A stretch of DNA of 64,000 nucleotides from Membranipora membranacea (taxonomy: Eukaryota; Bryozoa; Gymnolaemata; Cheilostomatida; Membraniporidae): contig OU612069.1 in the NCBI GenBank assembly GCA_914767715.1, positions 3,102,001 to 3,166,000 on the forward strand, given 5' to 3'. Below are positions 1 to 12,620 of the stretch, piece by piece. The notes beneath the pieces are model-generated. The model saw only the letters and a list, made by a program, of their open reading frames with translations, ran no database searches and was not told where the DNA came from. Made by a program: the position numbers and the translations under genes. Numbering within the stretch: the first letter of the stretch is position 1; each line of letters starts with the position of its first letter.

Positions 1-1454
1 TGCTGGCTGCATTCCCCTTGTTCCTTAGCAGCATCTCTGTTCGTATATTTAAAGAGGTCTGACTTATTTCTGTTACGACATTCAAAGTGGTCTAAGGCTA
101 CATCTTCTCTTACAGTCGTACCTGCCCATGACTGACAAGCCTGGACCATAACTACCTGAATAATCAAAAAGGGATTTAGACTGAGCCAAATTACTCATGC
201 CACATACAGGTGAGGATATTGCATAGTTTTATTCAACCATTGAGATCAATCAATCCTAGGTGGATCTGTTGTACTCGCAAAACATTCATGAAACAAAAGA
301 TTTCTTGTATACTTTTAAGTGAGAGATTAGCTTATGGTTCTGCAGAAGACATCCATAGGAATGTTACGGAAGTCATGCTACCAAGGATGACAATGATTGC
401 CAGATAAAAGGTGTACAGCTATGGTACTTACAATAGGAATGTGTTGGGGAAGCAGATGCCGAACACAGTGAATAATGTCACCTATCTCACCACAAGAATT
501 CTCCCTTCCCTTGATGTGTCCGCTGTACCCATGAGCCATCACAGCCAGAAAGAGAACTGATGTGCTATCTGCCATTCTATTACACATGAAACGCAACCAT
601 TTGATGAGCCCATCGTATAAGGTCCATTCCATTGATGACACACTGAATCGAGCTTCTTCTAATGCGGACTTCATCTCTGTCGCTTCTGCCAATGCGCCAT
701 CTCTGCCAGCTGTAGAGTAGCATATGAGAGCGTTTCGACGTGTGAGAGATTGGTCATGAGGGATGACAAAATAATCACTAAACCTATCGAGTAGTGACAA
801 ACGCCCGGACGAATGTGGTATTGCTTCCAAACCAACATGCGTGGTTAGCTTTTGAGTGATGACTTGTTTCATGACTTCAACGAATACACAGTTTGGTAGG
901 TTCGAAAGTAGACATACCAATTCTTTCAAACTCATTTGATGTACTGCAAAGGCTATAGGGGTAAGACCGGCAGCGTCTTTGCTAAAGGCAATGGCTTCAA
1001 TCAATTTTGGCTGCGGAAGTTTGCCCATGAAGACTAATACACAGTTAGCGCACCTCCTTGATAATGCCATATGGATGACATTGGAGCCTGTCACATTTCT
1101 AGCTTCCACAATCGCTTGCCCCAAGCGTTCCTGATCAGTGATCTGGTTCAGTATATATTTCTTTATACTGCAAGACGCGTATACTGCAGTGTAGTGTAGT
1201 GCAGTATAACCTCCGCCATCTTTAGCAGAGAGAATTAGATTGGATATATCTTCAGGTCCATCTGCCAATTGTCCTACACAATTTTTCAACATGTCCATGT
1301 TATCAGCGGAAATTGCGTGGAGCAAAGCCCCAACATTTTTGTCAGCTATGATCTTGCTTATGCAGAATGCCTCAATATCTTCATGGATGTAGTGCCTCTG
1401 TTCGACTTCCAATAACCTGTCATAGGTTTGTCCCTTGCTCAGAGCGGTCCCCAT
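1..1454 (-). CDS. Ankyrin-repeat/caspase-fold protein (3' part beyond left edge)
   Basis: Exons 1454-432 and 155-<1 join at a GTAAGT donor (431-426) and a TTCAG acceptor (157-156), phase 0. The ATG at 1454 has an in-frame TGA upstream, so it is probably the true start. Residues ~78-185 hold three degenerate ankyrin-type repeats (GYTALHYTAV, GSNVIHMALS, GLTPIAFAVH). Residues ~240-353 match the large subunit of clan CD/C14 caspases: ALICYS strand; Arg251 in RDGA, at the position of the S1-pocket Arg; catalytic His308-Gly309 in LAVMAHG; and catalytic Cys348 in VMVQACQSWAG. His and Cys are 40 residues apart, as in executioner caspases (about 42). The active-site pentapeptide is QACQS instead of QACRG/QACQG. 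The small subunit would lie off the left edge. Inference: a cysteine protease of cell death or immune signalling with ankyrin repeats in place of CARD/DED. A divergent or non-Asp-specific homologue is possible. Confidence 0.85.
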
Positions 1455-1959
1455 GATTAAGTGTTCGCAATAACATAATCACTGTTAACAAGCACAATAT
1501 TTGTCTGGAAACTTTCTTGTGTGTTTTGCTGACTGGGAATTCCATCGTTGGGAATGCCGTAGGGCGGGGATAAATACTAATATAGATAGCATGGAAAATG
1601 GAAAACATTGTGGGGAAAATTCATTTTGTCATGAAGGCAAATATGCAAATAAATGAGCTAAAGTAAACAAATTGAGCAAACCATCTGATTTATAGGCTCT
1701 ATGAAATTTAATTATGAACTTGCAAAAACTTTTTAGATTCAATTGAAACCACATTCATGGACATCATAAACCAGTAAAACTTAATAACCAAGGTAGACTC
1801 AATGCCTAGTGGTTATCAGCGATAAGTATCAGTAATATATATAAACGCTTTGGCTTTTATTAGTTGCGAGTGGGTTTGAGGGGCTAGTAGATAAAATATT
1901 GTATGGAGCCGAATTCTTCACCTGGTATGGCAGGTGGTAATGGGCCGATGGTCAGACCA
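1455..1959. other. Spacer between PCF11 3' end and caspase-like gene
   Basis: About 500 bp between two genes that run in the same direction (minus). It must hold the PCF11 3' UTR and the promoter/5' UTR of the caspase-like gene. No open frame or repeat is convincing here. Confidence 0.5.
1856..1861 (-). terminator. Poly(A) signal of PCF11-like gene
   Basis: A minus-strand AATAAA lies about 100 nt downstream of the PCF11 stop codon (1962-1960), a usual spacing for a short 3' UTR. Confidence 0.55.
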
Positions 1960-4900
1960 TCATGAATCATAATAAACTTCAGCTTCAAGAAAAAGTGAAG
2001 AATCAAGACTGGGAGACAGAGATACACGCCAGGGTGAATCTAATTGTAAGTTAATTATGTCGTGTTTGTTTCTTTGAGATGGTGGCTGGCGACTGACTGA
2101 TTATCTATAGAATTTGGGCTCAAAGTGACAAGTAATACCACTCACCTTTACTGCTGGACGGTACAGGAGATTTCCTTCTCTTTTTAGGATCATCTTCTCC
2201 TTTGTTATTACTGGATTTACTGGAGCTAGATTTGTCTCCCTTCTCTCCCTTCGTGGAGGTAGAATCTGATTTCTCACTGGATTTATTGCTCGACTCATGA
2301 CTAGATTTTTTAGCGTCGTCAGATTTAGAGATTTCTTTTTTGGTGTCTGCAAATGAGACAATACAGTGTTTAGTACTTTTCTTTAGTGCATCATAATGAT
2401 ATAAGATAAAAGTATGTATGACAGTGGTTTACTTAATAATTTATGTATCATCGGCTTGCTTTCTCAATGTGACCACCATGGAAAGCTATTGCTAATCAGT
2501 ACCATAACATGATAAGGGATTATATATGGCAAGGCACTCCTCAAGCACATGCAGTACTTTTGATCTCAACGCATTGCAATGTAAACATGTCGGGTTTTGA
2601 GGTTACAAACAAAGCGAAAAAGGTGTATGAAAATTAGCATTAGATACATACCCTTATTTTTGTTGACTTCGAGGGCGATACTGATCTTTTTATCCCTTGA
2701 CTTGGTTTTGTGTTTATCGTCCGAGTCTAAGACAGTTATAGAACTTTCTTGTGCAGGTTTTTCTTTGTCAGCTTTAAAAAATAAACAAGTTTCATTCAAT
2801 CAAAATTGTAACTTATAATATAGGATGTCAGGAATGCTTTGATGCAAGACCCGGAAAAATAAGCGATACTATACACTCAAAGATACCCTAATCCCTTCAT
2901 ATACTTAGGATAAGGAAGACCCGAATATATGTCTTTATACAGCTTTCAAGTATGTGTACATGTCACTCATCTTAGCAAGACCTTATATCGTATTCCATTT
3001 CGTTGTTAATGTGTGTACTCCCTGATGGCTGAATGAAAAATATGAATGTTCCCAAACTTGCTACATGTTAACAAATGTTAATATCTACCCAATCAAATAA
3101 TATGATACTTGCATTGATTCACTTTTCATGATTTGATTACAAAAATTAAATGTTGGCCCATCAATGTGCAGAAAACTCAGCACAACACCAGATCATATAG
3201 TCAGCTTCAGATATACACATATATACTCTACAGGAAGAACATCAGTCACAGTATGTTCTTCTCTAACACCTATTTTCTATCAACCAACTTCCCCATCGAA
3301 GTATCAAAGTGGTTGATAATGAAATGCCATTACCAGCTCTACCGACACAGTTTGAGCGCTGAAACTAGTCACACAGTTTAGTCTGGTTAGTTTGGGGTGA
3401 CTAAAAATGAGTAACATGGGTTAGCATAATGCTAGGCTAGTCTAATGCTAGCTAGTCATAAATATAGTGAGCTCAAGAATATGCAAGGTGGCGAACTTTT
3501 CCTCCTGTTGTGTATCATTATAGAGGTCTCAGTCTTTCATATCTGAAATTTGATTGACACTCAATTGAAGCTGAGCCACAGACTAATTTAGAATACTACA
3601 GTCTACAGACCAAGTACGCTAGAACGATAACAAAAGCCTGAGTCTTTCAAAATCAACTCATCTCAGGTCATAGCGTACTCACCCCTTGGAGGACTAGACA
3701 AGGCCAGTACAGCGCTAATAGTGTCATCTATGTTACTAGATATCCTCTGAGCTTCAGCTGAATCTGACTCGGAGGTCGACTCTTTAGCTGAGGAGGACTT
3801 ATTCTTTGAATCTACAATAACATAGATTGAGAAATGATTATATTTATAACTATACACAATTTAAGTGAAGGCTTGGTTTACAAAATTTCAATATGTCTGA
3901 AGTCATGACTGAACACGAGGGAGAGGAGGAGGGTTGTTTGCTAAATGTATGGTTGTTCATGGTAATATAGAAGTACGAAAGCTGGCACTGCACATTTGTA
4001 ACGATGAAAACTCATTGAGCCAAAATAAGGATTAACAAATCAACGGCGTAAGGTGTGCAACAGTTAGTAATAGGTGATTCATAGAGTTTGATTTTCCACT
4101 CTAAGATGCTGAGTTCCCCAACATACACATTATTTGGGGAGCTAGCGAGTAATATCATGGAAGCTGTGTCTTATGACATGATACTAGGAAATCTCAAGCA
4201 GAACTCACCTTTAGACGATGAATCATCTTGTGATGACTTTTTACCTTTCTTAGGGTAATCTTTGGAATTTTTACCGGATCTTTCCGTACTGGATGATCTG
4301 TAATACATTATAAGGAAGACAAACTGGTTACCAAAAAGGTCAGGGTAGCCCAATATATTGTTTAGATCTGAAATGCAAAAACAAACCCATATGAATTAGA
4401 CCAGGTGTGGTTCATTTGCCTGAAATTGGAGTTGCTCTCCCTCCAGTGATCACGTCGCCTGCGGCTTGACCAATAGAAGGGGAGCAACTGGAATGCAGGG
4501 AAACTGGATCAAACTTGATATATGTATGCATAGAAAGTAGATTGCAACAAGGAGTGCCAGCAATTGCTTAAACAGTTAAACTGAAGAATTTACTGGTTAC
4601 GTCTAAAAAATGACAAACTGTCCTAACACAGCAAATTGGTAGAAATTAAATATGGGGTAACGGAGTTGTAAACAATTTTGGATTTTGATTTGATTACACA
4701 CCTGCTGCGTGACGAGTTAGAACTTTTAGAACTAGACTTAGATCTACTTCTGGACTTTGATCTAGATCTAGAACGCGACCTTGACCTACTTCTGGATCTG
4801 CTATATGAGCGGTCACGACGCCTACAAAAAAGACAATCCGTTGTTAAATTATTGACCTGTGGAACAACAAGGCCATCAAAGGTAGCTTACCATAAAAAAG

Positions 4901-7900
4901 TTAGAAAAAATAGCACGACAATATGGATTTTTAAGTAACACAAAATCCAACAGAAAAAAGTTGAACACCGCGATTTGAAACATAGAAATACTTAAAACCT
5001 AACTTCTAATACACAGTGACTTTGGCGTTATGAGACTAGCATTTGCACCTCTGAATTATAAAGTCAAGGACACAACCCATGTTACTGTAGGCCTACTTGA
5101 CTACGGGTGATGAATTGAATTTATTTTCCAGACCCATTGCAATATGAATATAGTTCAAACTTTATTGATACCCCTGCAACAGTGTATCATGTGGCCAGGC
5201 TGCTTCTATTCCTTATTCTACACTTACCTTGGCCTTGATTTATCGTCCCTCTCCCTATTTCTGACTCTGCTGCTCGTCTCTAGACCGGGCCTATCATAGG
5301 GAAGCGCTCTATCTGACCTGTTATCCCTGCTGCTGTCTGTACGCCCCTGTGGTCGTTGATTAAACCCCTGCTGCTGGTTACGCCCCATCATACCACGGCC
5401 ATCTCGTCTGTTGTTGCCGAAATTTCTGAAAAGAAGCAGAGCATTTGGTTGGATAAGAGGTAGAGTATGGCAGAAATAATGTTGTGTTCCAAAACCACAC
5501 TACTGTAAAAAAACTGTGGAATATGCAACAAATTTACAATCGACATAAATTAATCATCAAGGGCAACTATAATTATTGCAAATTTTTTCTTGGGTTGCTG
5601 TGAAATAGTATGAAAGAACACACCTGAACAACTTTTTGACCTTGTAAATCTTGAAGATAAATCAGCCCAATAAAGATCTAATAGGAACAAAGTATATCAA
5701 TAGAACTCGATTTCTGGACATTCATTGAGCTTAGTCATTTTACCTCATAATTGAGAACACTGTCTCACTGTGATTGGTCCAAAGAAGAATATTCAGGTCA
5801 TTTATTGTTGGTTCTACAACCCAACCTCCAAGCTTGGCATCACAGTCTGGAGTTGTCCTACCAAATCTTGAATAGTTCGAGGAGGGGACAACAACCAATT
5901 TTTTCAATACATTTCGACTTCGAGGAATACAAAAGATAAATTTTATCTTTTGTATTCCTCGAAGTGGAAATGTATTGAAATATTGAAAAATTGGTTATGG
6001 TCCCCTCCTTATTTAGTAATGATGGATCCAATGAATGTTTTGTGTACCAAGACATTGTTAAAAACCGTAAACACATTTCACAGCGTGAAAATAACATCCA
6101 TACCTGTTGTTATTATTGTTAGGCATGCCTCGGCGACCTTTGAACCCTCTCTGATTCACATCTTCGTTATCTATATCTCTCATCTTAGGCAGCTTTGTGT
6201 GAGTAATTCTCTTATTACCTGAAGGTTTCTCGTTATCTCCCTCCAGCTGTGACAAGGCTGCATCAGCCGCTGTCAGAACATAAACAAAGGTCAACAGGTC
6301 ATGGTAGACACAATCTTTGTTAGTATCCTTTTTCTTTTTTGGCATTTATGTTCTTGTCACATCATGACAAACATAAGAATTATTTAATTGTTGCTGACAA
6401 TAAATGTGTCATTATTATTATTATTATCATGGTACTATGCGACTGAAGGAATAAGCTAATCATGCATTTTAGGATGTAGGTTAAGATCAAGCAGGCCTGG
6501 TCTGCCACAAGAAATGCAGAGGACCCGTACTGTACGGACCATACATAAATTCCTTTATCTTCCTCTCCATGATATCGTTTGTAAAAATACAAATCAATCA
6601 ATCAAAGAACAGATGATGGTCAAACAGGTCAAGCAGTTATTTGTGTAAATTTAGTCAACATCGTAACTGAGAGTTTAGAGATAGAGGTAGCAGCTGATTT
6701 CAGAATAATGATGAAATTAGACTACATACCTGCAGCGTTGAGTAGAGCACCGAAGCTAGTAGAAGGTGGTGCAGTAAGTTTAGGTTTGGTTGTGTCTTCT
6801 TTACCTCCATCTGATACAGCAGTAGCAGCAGTGGGTGGGAGTGATACTGGAATGATAGCTGTAGGTACTGTAATCTGTCTCGGATCTATAGGGGCGGCTT
6901 GAACTGCTGTGCGGGGATCTACCGGAGGGGCAGCCAGTCGAGGATCTATTGGAGCAACGGGCTAAAATACACGCAGTTAAATTAAACTAACAAACTGCGT
7001 CACAGAAATTTCAATTTACTATGTAGTAAAACAGTTCAACAGAGCGGAGTTAGCCGAGTGTCCATTATAAGGCCCTCAACCAGAAAGCATAAGTTCATGT
7101 CAATGAATAATATCTCACTCTCAACATTGAAATTTCACCACAATAGTGAATCTGGTCTTTTTATCACAGAAAGAGATTTGCAAGATAAAAGCTCATATAT
7201 TTTACTGCCTAGGACACAGGGAAACATCCACATAAGTAAATAATTATTAACCCATCTATTTGAAAACGACATCAGAATCGTTGATTAACCTGACTCACTG
7301 AAAGTTACAATAACTCAATCTTATACTTACCAGTGCTGTTGTAGTTGATTGAGTAGCAGCTAGAGGAGCCATAGCCCTAGCTCTCAGCTCAGCTAACTCC
7401 CTCTCCTGGTTCACCAGCTGGGCCTTAGCCTTAGCTATCTCCAGCTCCATCTGTCTTCTCTTTAACTCCTCCAGCTCTTTCTGTTTCTCTGCCAGCTGGT
7501 CGGCCACAGCTGAGGTAGCGGCAGCTATAGGCTCTGGGACCACGACAGTAGCTGGTGCAGCCTGGGTAATATAAAACAGATGTTTGCGTTACTCATTCAA
7601 ACTGAGTTTTTCAATATACTCAAGCACGAAATAGGGTCAAGTAGCGGCAAGCACGAACCAATCACCTGGATCAAATATACTGTATTCCCCGACTATTCTG
7701 AATCTAAGTTTACGCGACATGATTATTGTCAACAGAATTGGCAACTTTTGATGGTGACAGATCCCTATCCATACTGTAGTATGGTGATCATTTTCCCCAG
7801 TTCAGTTAGAACACAAGCAAAAGATGGGAATTGACACAAATTTTAAAGTGAGAAACACGTAAATGAGCTCAAGGTGGTTACTTGCTGAAAAAATATCAGT

Positions 7901-10900
7901 CTAAAACTATGAAATCAGAGGGGATGTGTTTAATTTCCAAAAAAACTAAATCACAGGGTCACAACACTTTCTTGGTAAGCAGTAGTGTGGGTCTAATTTG
8001 TGTGCGAAAATTAACACTCAAAACAAGCAAAAACATAATATGTAAGCACACCCAAGTTAACTTCAGCAACCTAACAATTACCTGCAAGCGTTTGACTCGC
8101 TGCCCAGAGACCTGAAGGATGAAGAGACAATAGGTCGTTGTTGATCACAATATTATTAATTGCTACACTGAGAAATATATTGGTCAGTTTTATAGGAGCT
8201 TGGAGGAGGCAACCCTAACACACAACTTCCTTGATTATACAATCTGTTCCAAGAACATGGCTGAGGCCAGTGATTACTTGCATCACTGAATGGTACATCT
8301 GCTTGTATTTGCTTAGATATAAACACGATTTACCAAGTTTGTTTTGACATTCACTAAGCATGAATATAGTGTGATCTTATAGAATCATGTATAAATGAGT
8401 GCAAAGAAAGCCGTTTCTGGAAGTGTCAATACTATCACATGAAAAATTTTCACTAAAGATAATTCTTCTGGTATCCGAGATGTTTTTTTTTCAAGTTGTC
8501 CCCATGTAAGCCATTCAAATATAAGCGTGGGGAGCTCAAGACGGGATTACCCAGAGATAAACGCTTACAAATTTTGACAAGGCTCCCTCAGAAAAAAAAC
8601 TCATTTATCTAGTACATCAAGTTGTCTGCCAAGTATTCCCCAACACCATCACCCCCTCCTTGACCAGTTACTATTTAATACGGGAGCATGTTGTTTAGAA
8701 GAAATTCCTGCAACAAAAGAGGATAAGACCTTTCATTCATTTGGCAATATCAACTTTCCTTGCAGCACACACACTCATTTAAAACCTCCCATCGCCGGAT
8801 TGTACTGTAAAATCTTACCGGAGTCTTGGTTTGTTGTTTGCCTTTCAGGAACTTTGGATTGACAATGATAGAACTCGGCGACGTCGGTTCCTTTGACCCA
8901 TCTCCACCCAAAGGTGTTACTGGCCAAGCGGGATCAATCTGGTTGACCCTGACATCTAAAGCGTAGAGCTTTCGTGCTGGTAACAACTCTACCCATGTCT
9001 GTCTCAGTTTAAACATGGACTGCCGCGTTCTCTCAGCAACCTAACAAAGGGAAGTAAAATCTCAACATCTTGGAAAAAAGTTTCTCTGACAATTTGTATC
9101 AGATGCTAACCAAGTGCGGAATCCATGACGCATCGAGTTCAATGGACGATTTCCACACCGATTGTGTTGCAATTTAAAGACTGCGCACTGCAATTCTAGG
9201 AGGTAGTATTGATCCTGCCAGTGTCCAAATATATGTGTGTCTGATAAGTTAGAGGAAGCAACTAGTTCAAGGCGCATAGTTAAAAACTATGATAATTCTG
9301 GCTTCCTGCAATACGAGAACTTGATGCTGCAACTCATAGTAGCTTGAACATCAAGCGATACATGCACTGGCCATCAAAGAAAAGTTTGTTCACAAAAAGT
9401 GGGCGGGGATAAGAGCAATTTAGTTGGACATGCAGATCGGCACAATGTATAAAGATTTACTGACAATAATTTTATTCACCTGATCAAAAACATGACAGAA
9501 CACATTAACAATATTCTGCTGAAAAAAGCTTGCATAACGAGTACTCCGCAGGTTCTTCAATATCGAATCAATCAGATACAACGATGGAAGCTTTTCTGTA
9601 GACTTCGCCTGTTCAAATATAAGAATTCAAACATTCCATAGACACAAAGCAAATTGTCAAAGTGAAAGTGAAACTTATAGATAGGTTTGCAGATTTACAA
9701 AAAAAAGTATGGTATCAAACATAAAAAAAATTGGTTGGCTAACATTGTTGCCTAAGATATCTAGAACAGAAGCATTGCAATGTATTGCAAAACACAGTGT
9801 AAACTGTTTGCAAAGAAAGTGCTCCTCTTCATGACAGATTCCATGTAGCTTCAGACAGGATCCCATGAAGTAGCGCTCAACAAATAAGCCTACGAGTTGA
9901 AGGTGAGAATTATTTGTCAATGAAAGGGATAACTCCTGTCGGTTAACTCGATCCATCAAACCAACAGAGAAGAGGAAACCAGCTTCATGGCACAACTAGA
10001 TGGAGATGCCATTGAAGTGGCCATACTGCAGTGAAACCATCAGTCTGTTTTGCAGGATTCCAAGCTGTGCAAGATCGATACCTGTCTTCAACTAATATTG
10101 CTATAGATTTTGATGTTGAGATGCATTTATCATTGACTGTTCTTTTATGCTCTAGTCTAATGCCTGATCGCAATAGAACCAGCATCAGTACTTACAATAT
10201 TCAGTTTTATTGCCTACGGATATTCCAGCAATATCTGTGCTGTCTTACCGCTGGGTTTTAGTCACTCAAAGTATTGAATTGGATTTTATATCTTGTGTTG
10301 ATCACAACTATTAGTTGCTTTTTATGTACAAAAAACTCAGACCATCACTGCGAGTGCCAGAAGAGGCAATAAAAAATCACGAGATGTCATTCTATAGCCC
10401 ATTGCGTCTGTCATCTAAGAACAGCTCCTGGATTAGCGCAGAATGAGAGAAAAGAGGAAATTACCCTGTCATAAGGTGTCAACAACAAACAACTGCAATC
10501 TATGAGGTCAATTTCCTCCGGTTTTATAACAGTATATAAACGCTCCCAATGTAGAGGAATTATGACAGACCATTAATCTGTTATTGACAGTTGTTCCGTG
10601 TATAATTTCCCTAAGTAACAACTGTGCGAGATATCTTTAGAGTAGGTATCTAGCTCTACAATGCACAGAGTTAATCTTATATAGATTATGTGTGTTGTTG
10701 TCTCTATTGATACACAAAACTGGTATTTGAGAGGGAGCTTACAGTTTATGAAGGTTTAAAAGGTTGCATGAAGTAAATACAATTTGGTCATATGACAAAA
10801 AAAAGTCGGGCGCTGAACATTTTGAAGTCAGGACTTATATGTTTAGAAATATAATTCTTACAATGAATGAACTTTACATTTTAGATTACTGAATATGCGG

Positions 10901-12620
10901 TGTGACTGAATTGTTTAGTTACTTGGCTGGTATCCACTGCTACCAGCATGATATGAGGATTGTTATGTGTAAAATATTGTATGCGTAATTTTGCTACATT
11001 GTGTGTGGACACATGCATAAAACTCTTGCCCTTCAATCAGTCCAACCAAAAAAGAAGAGAAATCTTCACCACTGTATGTACACAAACAGGATGTGGAACT
11101 TAGGCAACAATCATGAACATAGATGCATCAAAATGATGAGTTCCTCTTATGCTCAGGAGCTTTAGTCATTGCGTATGATTAGATGATGTAAATGGGGTGC
11201 AGATATATTGACAACAATACACACTGACCCTATTAATATCCTATTACGACTGTGAAGTTTGCTGGTCAGATAATTAAATTCCGGTAGTTACATTCATCCA
11301 TTTATTTGATAATAATGGATACCAATCATACCATCATCAAAAAATACTAGGCAATAATAGAACAATTGATGTTGAATATACAGAGGAAATAGTAACCAAC
11401 ATCATCAGAGTGCCACTCTTACCGGCTGGCATTTTTCCATGTGAGTTTATGTAGCAGGCTTTTCGTGGTGATGTTGATTTTGACACCGTATAAAAATAAC
11501 AGGCCAAGATTCAGACTTCCCAATTTTAAGTTTTTCTTGTCAAATGGATCAATACTAGTAGCTATCCTTAACAACCCCCAAGGGCAATATATGTAACAGG
11601 GAAAAGGCAAGGCATACAATACCATCGGGTGTTTGCCATCTCCTACCTTCATCAAATTTGCAAGCTATTCATTTTGTCACAAACTCACCTTCCAGAGACT
11701 GCTTAAATTTCGAGTGACAATACTTACCATATTAATCCCAATTTTCAATAAGCCAATGTAATTTTTATCGCTTTCAAACCATGGAAAAAAGTGGGTGGAC
11801 AAACAACTGCCGTCTCCAAAATGTTTAGTTGCAGGAAGCAGTCAGTATACATTTACCGGCTTTGCCTCATATGTACATCATCCACCAGGAAAGCCTCTAC
11901 ATAAACTCACATGTAGAAAGTAAAGAACTGTATATGCTGACTAATTTGCACTACACATACGTCTTTCTTCGTACCTGTAAGAAAGAACATCTGGAAGACA
12001 TGTGACGTAGCAATTAGGAGATGGCAGGGCAAAGACTGGATTGAAATTGTTATTGAATGGTTTGGTTGGTCAGCCAGACTTATCAAAAGTGTTTTTCACT
12101 GAGTCACTAGGACTAGTTAGTACTAAGGTCTTGTCAAGCAAACATACAGAAACACACTTACAAATTACTCTTCTACGCGTAGACTAGAGACCTTTTACAA
12201 GTTAAGATGATGACACACCTTACTGTAACCAATTTTGGTGATTTGAATAATAAAGGGATAGATAGCAACTACTAACTATCGGAACTTTGATAAATAAATA
12301 CAATAGATAGTAGTAGGTAGTGTTGCAAAGAAGAAGAACAAGCTAAGCTACTACTATAACTAACTATGGTCATTAAATTAATTGATTCAACTTGCTCAAA
12401 AAAGTGTCAACAATCCAATACAACACCCATGATAGAGTGTTAATGATAATACTTATGATGATTTAACCTGGAAGATGTGGGTCTCTATAACTTCTACTAT
12501 CTTCTCTGCGTGTTCTTGGTTCTCATCTGCAAGCATGGTCAGCATACTGATGAGAGGTTTGCTATTTACAGTCAAATCGCACAGCGATGAGCGAAAGTCC
12601 TCGGCCTCCTTGTTAGACAT
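1960..12620 (-). CDS. PCF11: PCF11-like pre-mRNA cleavage/termination factor, 14 exons, 699 aa
   Basis: Exons (5'->3'): 12620-12468, 9608-9480, 9040-8819, 8111-8082, 7561-7331, 6961-6730, 6269-6104, 5425-5228, 4821-4702, 4297-4209, 3811-3683, 2771-2652, 2346-2146, 2039-1960. All introns are GT-AG and phases chain exactly (2100 nt). Residues 1-~135 form the CID that binds the phosphorylated RNA polymerase II CTD: NSKPLISMLTMLADEN, EKLPSLYLIDSILKN and KLYALDVRVNQIDPAWPV are close to human PCF11. Then a Glu/Lys/Leu coiled coil (~195-235), three PIDPR/PVDPR motifs (~260-285), an Asn run, an RS-dipeptide stretch (~455-493) and a Ser/Lys/Asp-rich tail. Role: nuclear, 3'-end cleavage and polymerase release (family knowledge). 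At 699 aa it is far shorter than human PCF11 (about 1555 aa), and I see no zinc fingers. SCAF4/8 also have a CID, but no RRM is present here. Confidence 0.92.
2146..5425 (-). other. PCF11: PCF11 exons 8-13: low-complexity RS / Ser-Lys tail
   Basis: Exon 9 (4821-4702) encodes nine or so RS/KS dipeptides in a row. Exons 10-13 encode Ser, Lys, Asp and Glu-rich sequence (for example SSSTERSGKN, KSSSAKESTSESD, KKSSHESSNKSSEK) ending in the basic patch KKRRKSP. These look like phosphorylatable splicing-factor-type tails. In human PCF11 the equivalent part holds repeats and zinc fingers that bind Clp1 and CstF; I find no Cys-X2-Cys motif here. Confidence 0.75.
4398..4519. repeat. Foldback family C, copy 1
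   Basis: About 120 bp. The left arm contains GGTTCATTTGCCTG and GGAGTTGCTC. The right arm, GGAGCAACTGGAATGCAGG then ATCAAACTTGAT, is the inverse. It shares arms with copies at 19659, 36391, 38900 and 51951. It sits in a PCF11 intron. Confidence 0.7.
5881..6010. repeat. 130-bp near-perfect inverted repeat (hairpin) in PCF11 intron
   Basis: Two ~65-bp arms (5881-5940 and 5942-6010) meet at about 5941 with almost no loop. The outer ends are AGGAGGGGAC and GTCCCCTCCT; the centre is CAAAAGATAAA facing its complement. It lies 94 bp from PCF11 exon 7 in the intron between 5426 and 6103. The RNA would form a long hairpin. It is probably a foldback or MITE insertion. Confidence 0.8.
8819..12620 (-). 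other. PCF11: PCF11 exons 1-3: CTD-interacting domain
   Basis: Exons 12620-12468, 9608-9480 and 9040-8819 are all phase 0 and encode about 168 residues covering the eight-helix CID. The start MSNKEAEDF at 12620 is the first ATG of the open frame. An upstream in-frame TTG at 12641 is not a credible start. Helix 1-2 (EDFRSSLCDLTVNSKP) and the CTD-groove helix (LYLIDSILKN) keep the PCF11 pattern, and the NPKFL motif that follows the CID in human PCF11 is present as IIVNPKFLKG. Confidence 0.9.
9609..12467 (-). other. PCF11 intron 1 (2.86 kb)
   Basis: No further coding exon is needed: the CID reads continuously from exon 1 (ending HIFQ) to exon 2 (starting AKSTEKLPS), as in human PCF11. The interval is AT-rich with scattered short open frames that lack family resemblance. 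No clear repeat element was identified in it. Confidence 0.6.

Noticed and set aside
1903-1962. Short plus-strand frame MEPNSSPGM... next to the PCF11 3' end
   Set aside because: 20 codons only, and it overlaps the 3' UTR/last exon region of PCF11 on the other strand; no supporting signals.
9675-9995. 106-codon minus frame in PCF11 intron 1
   Set aside because: No homology, no needed residues between exons 1 and 2 of the CID, and A-rich low complexity.
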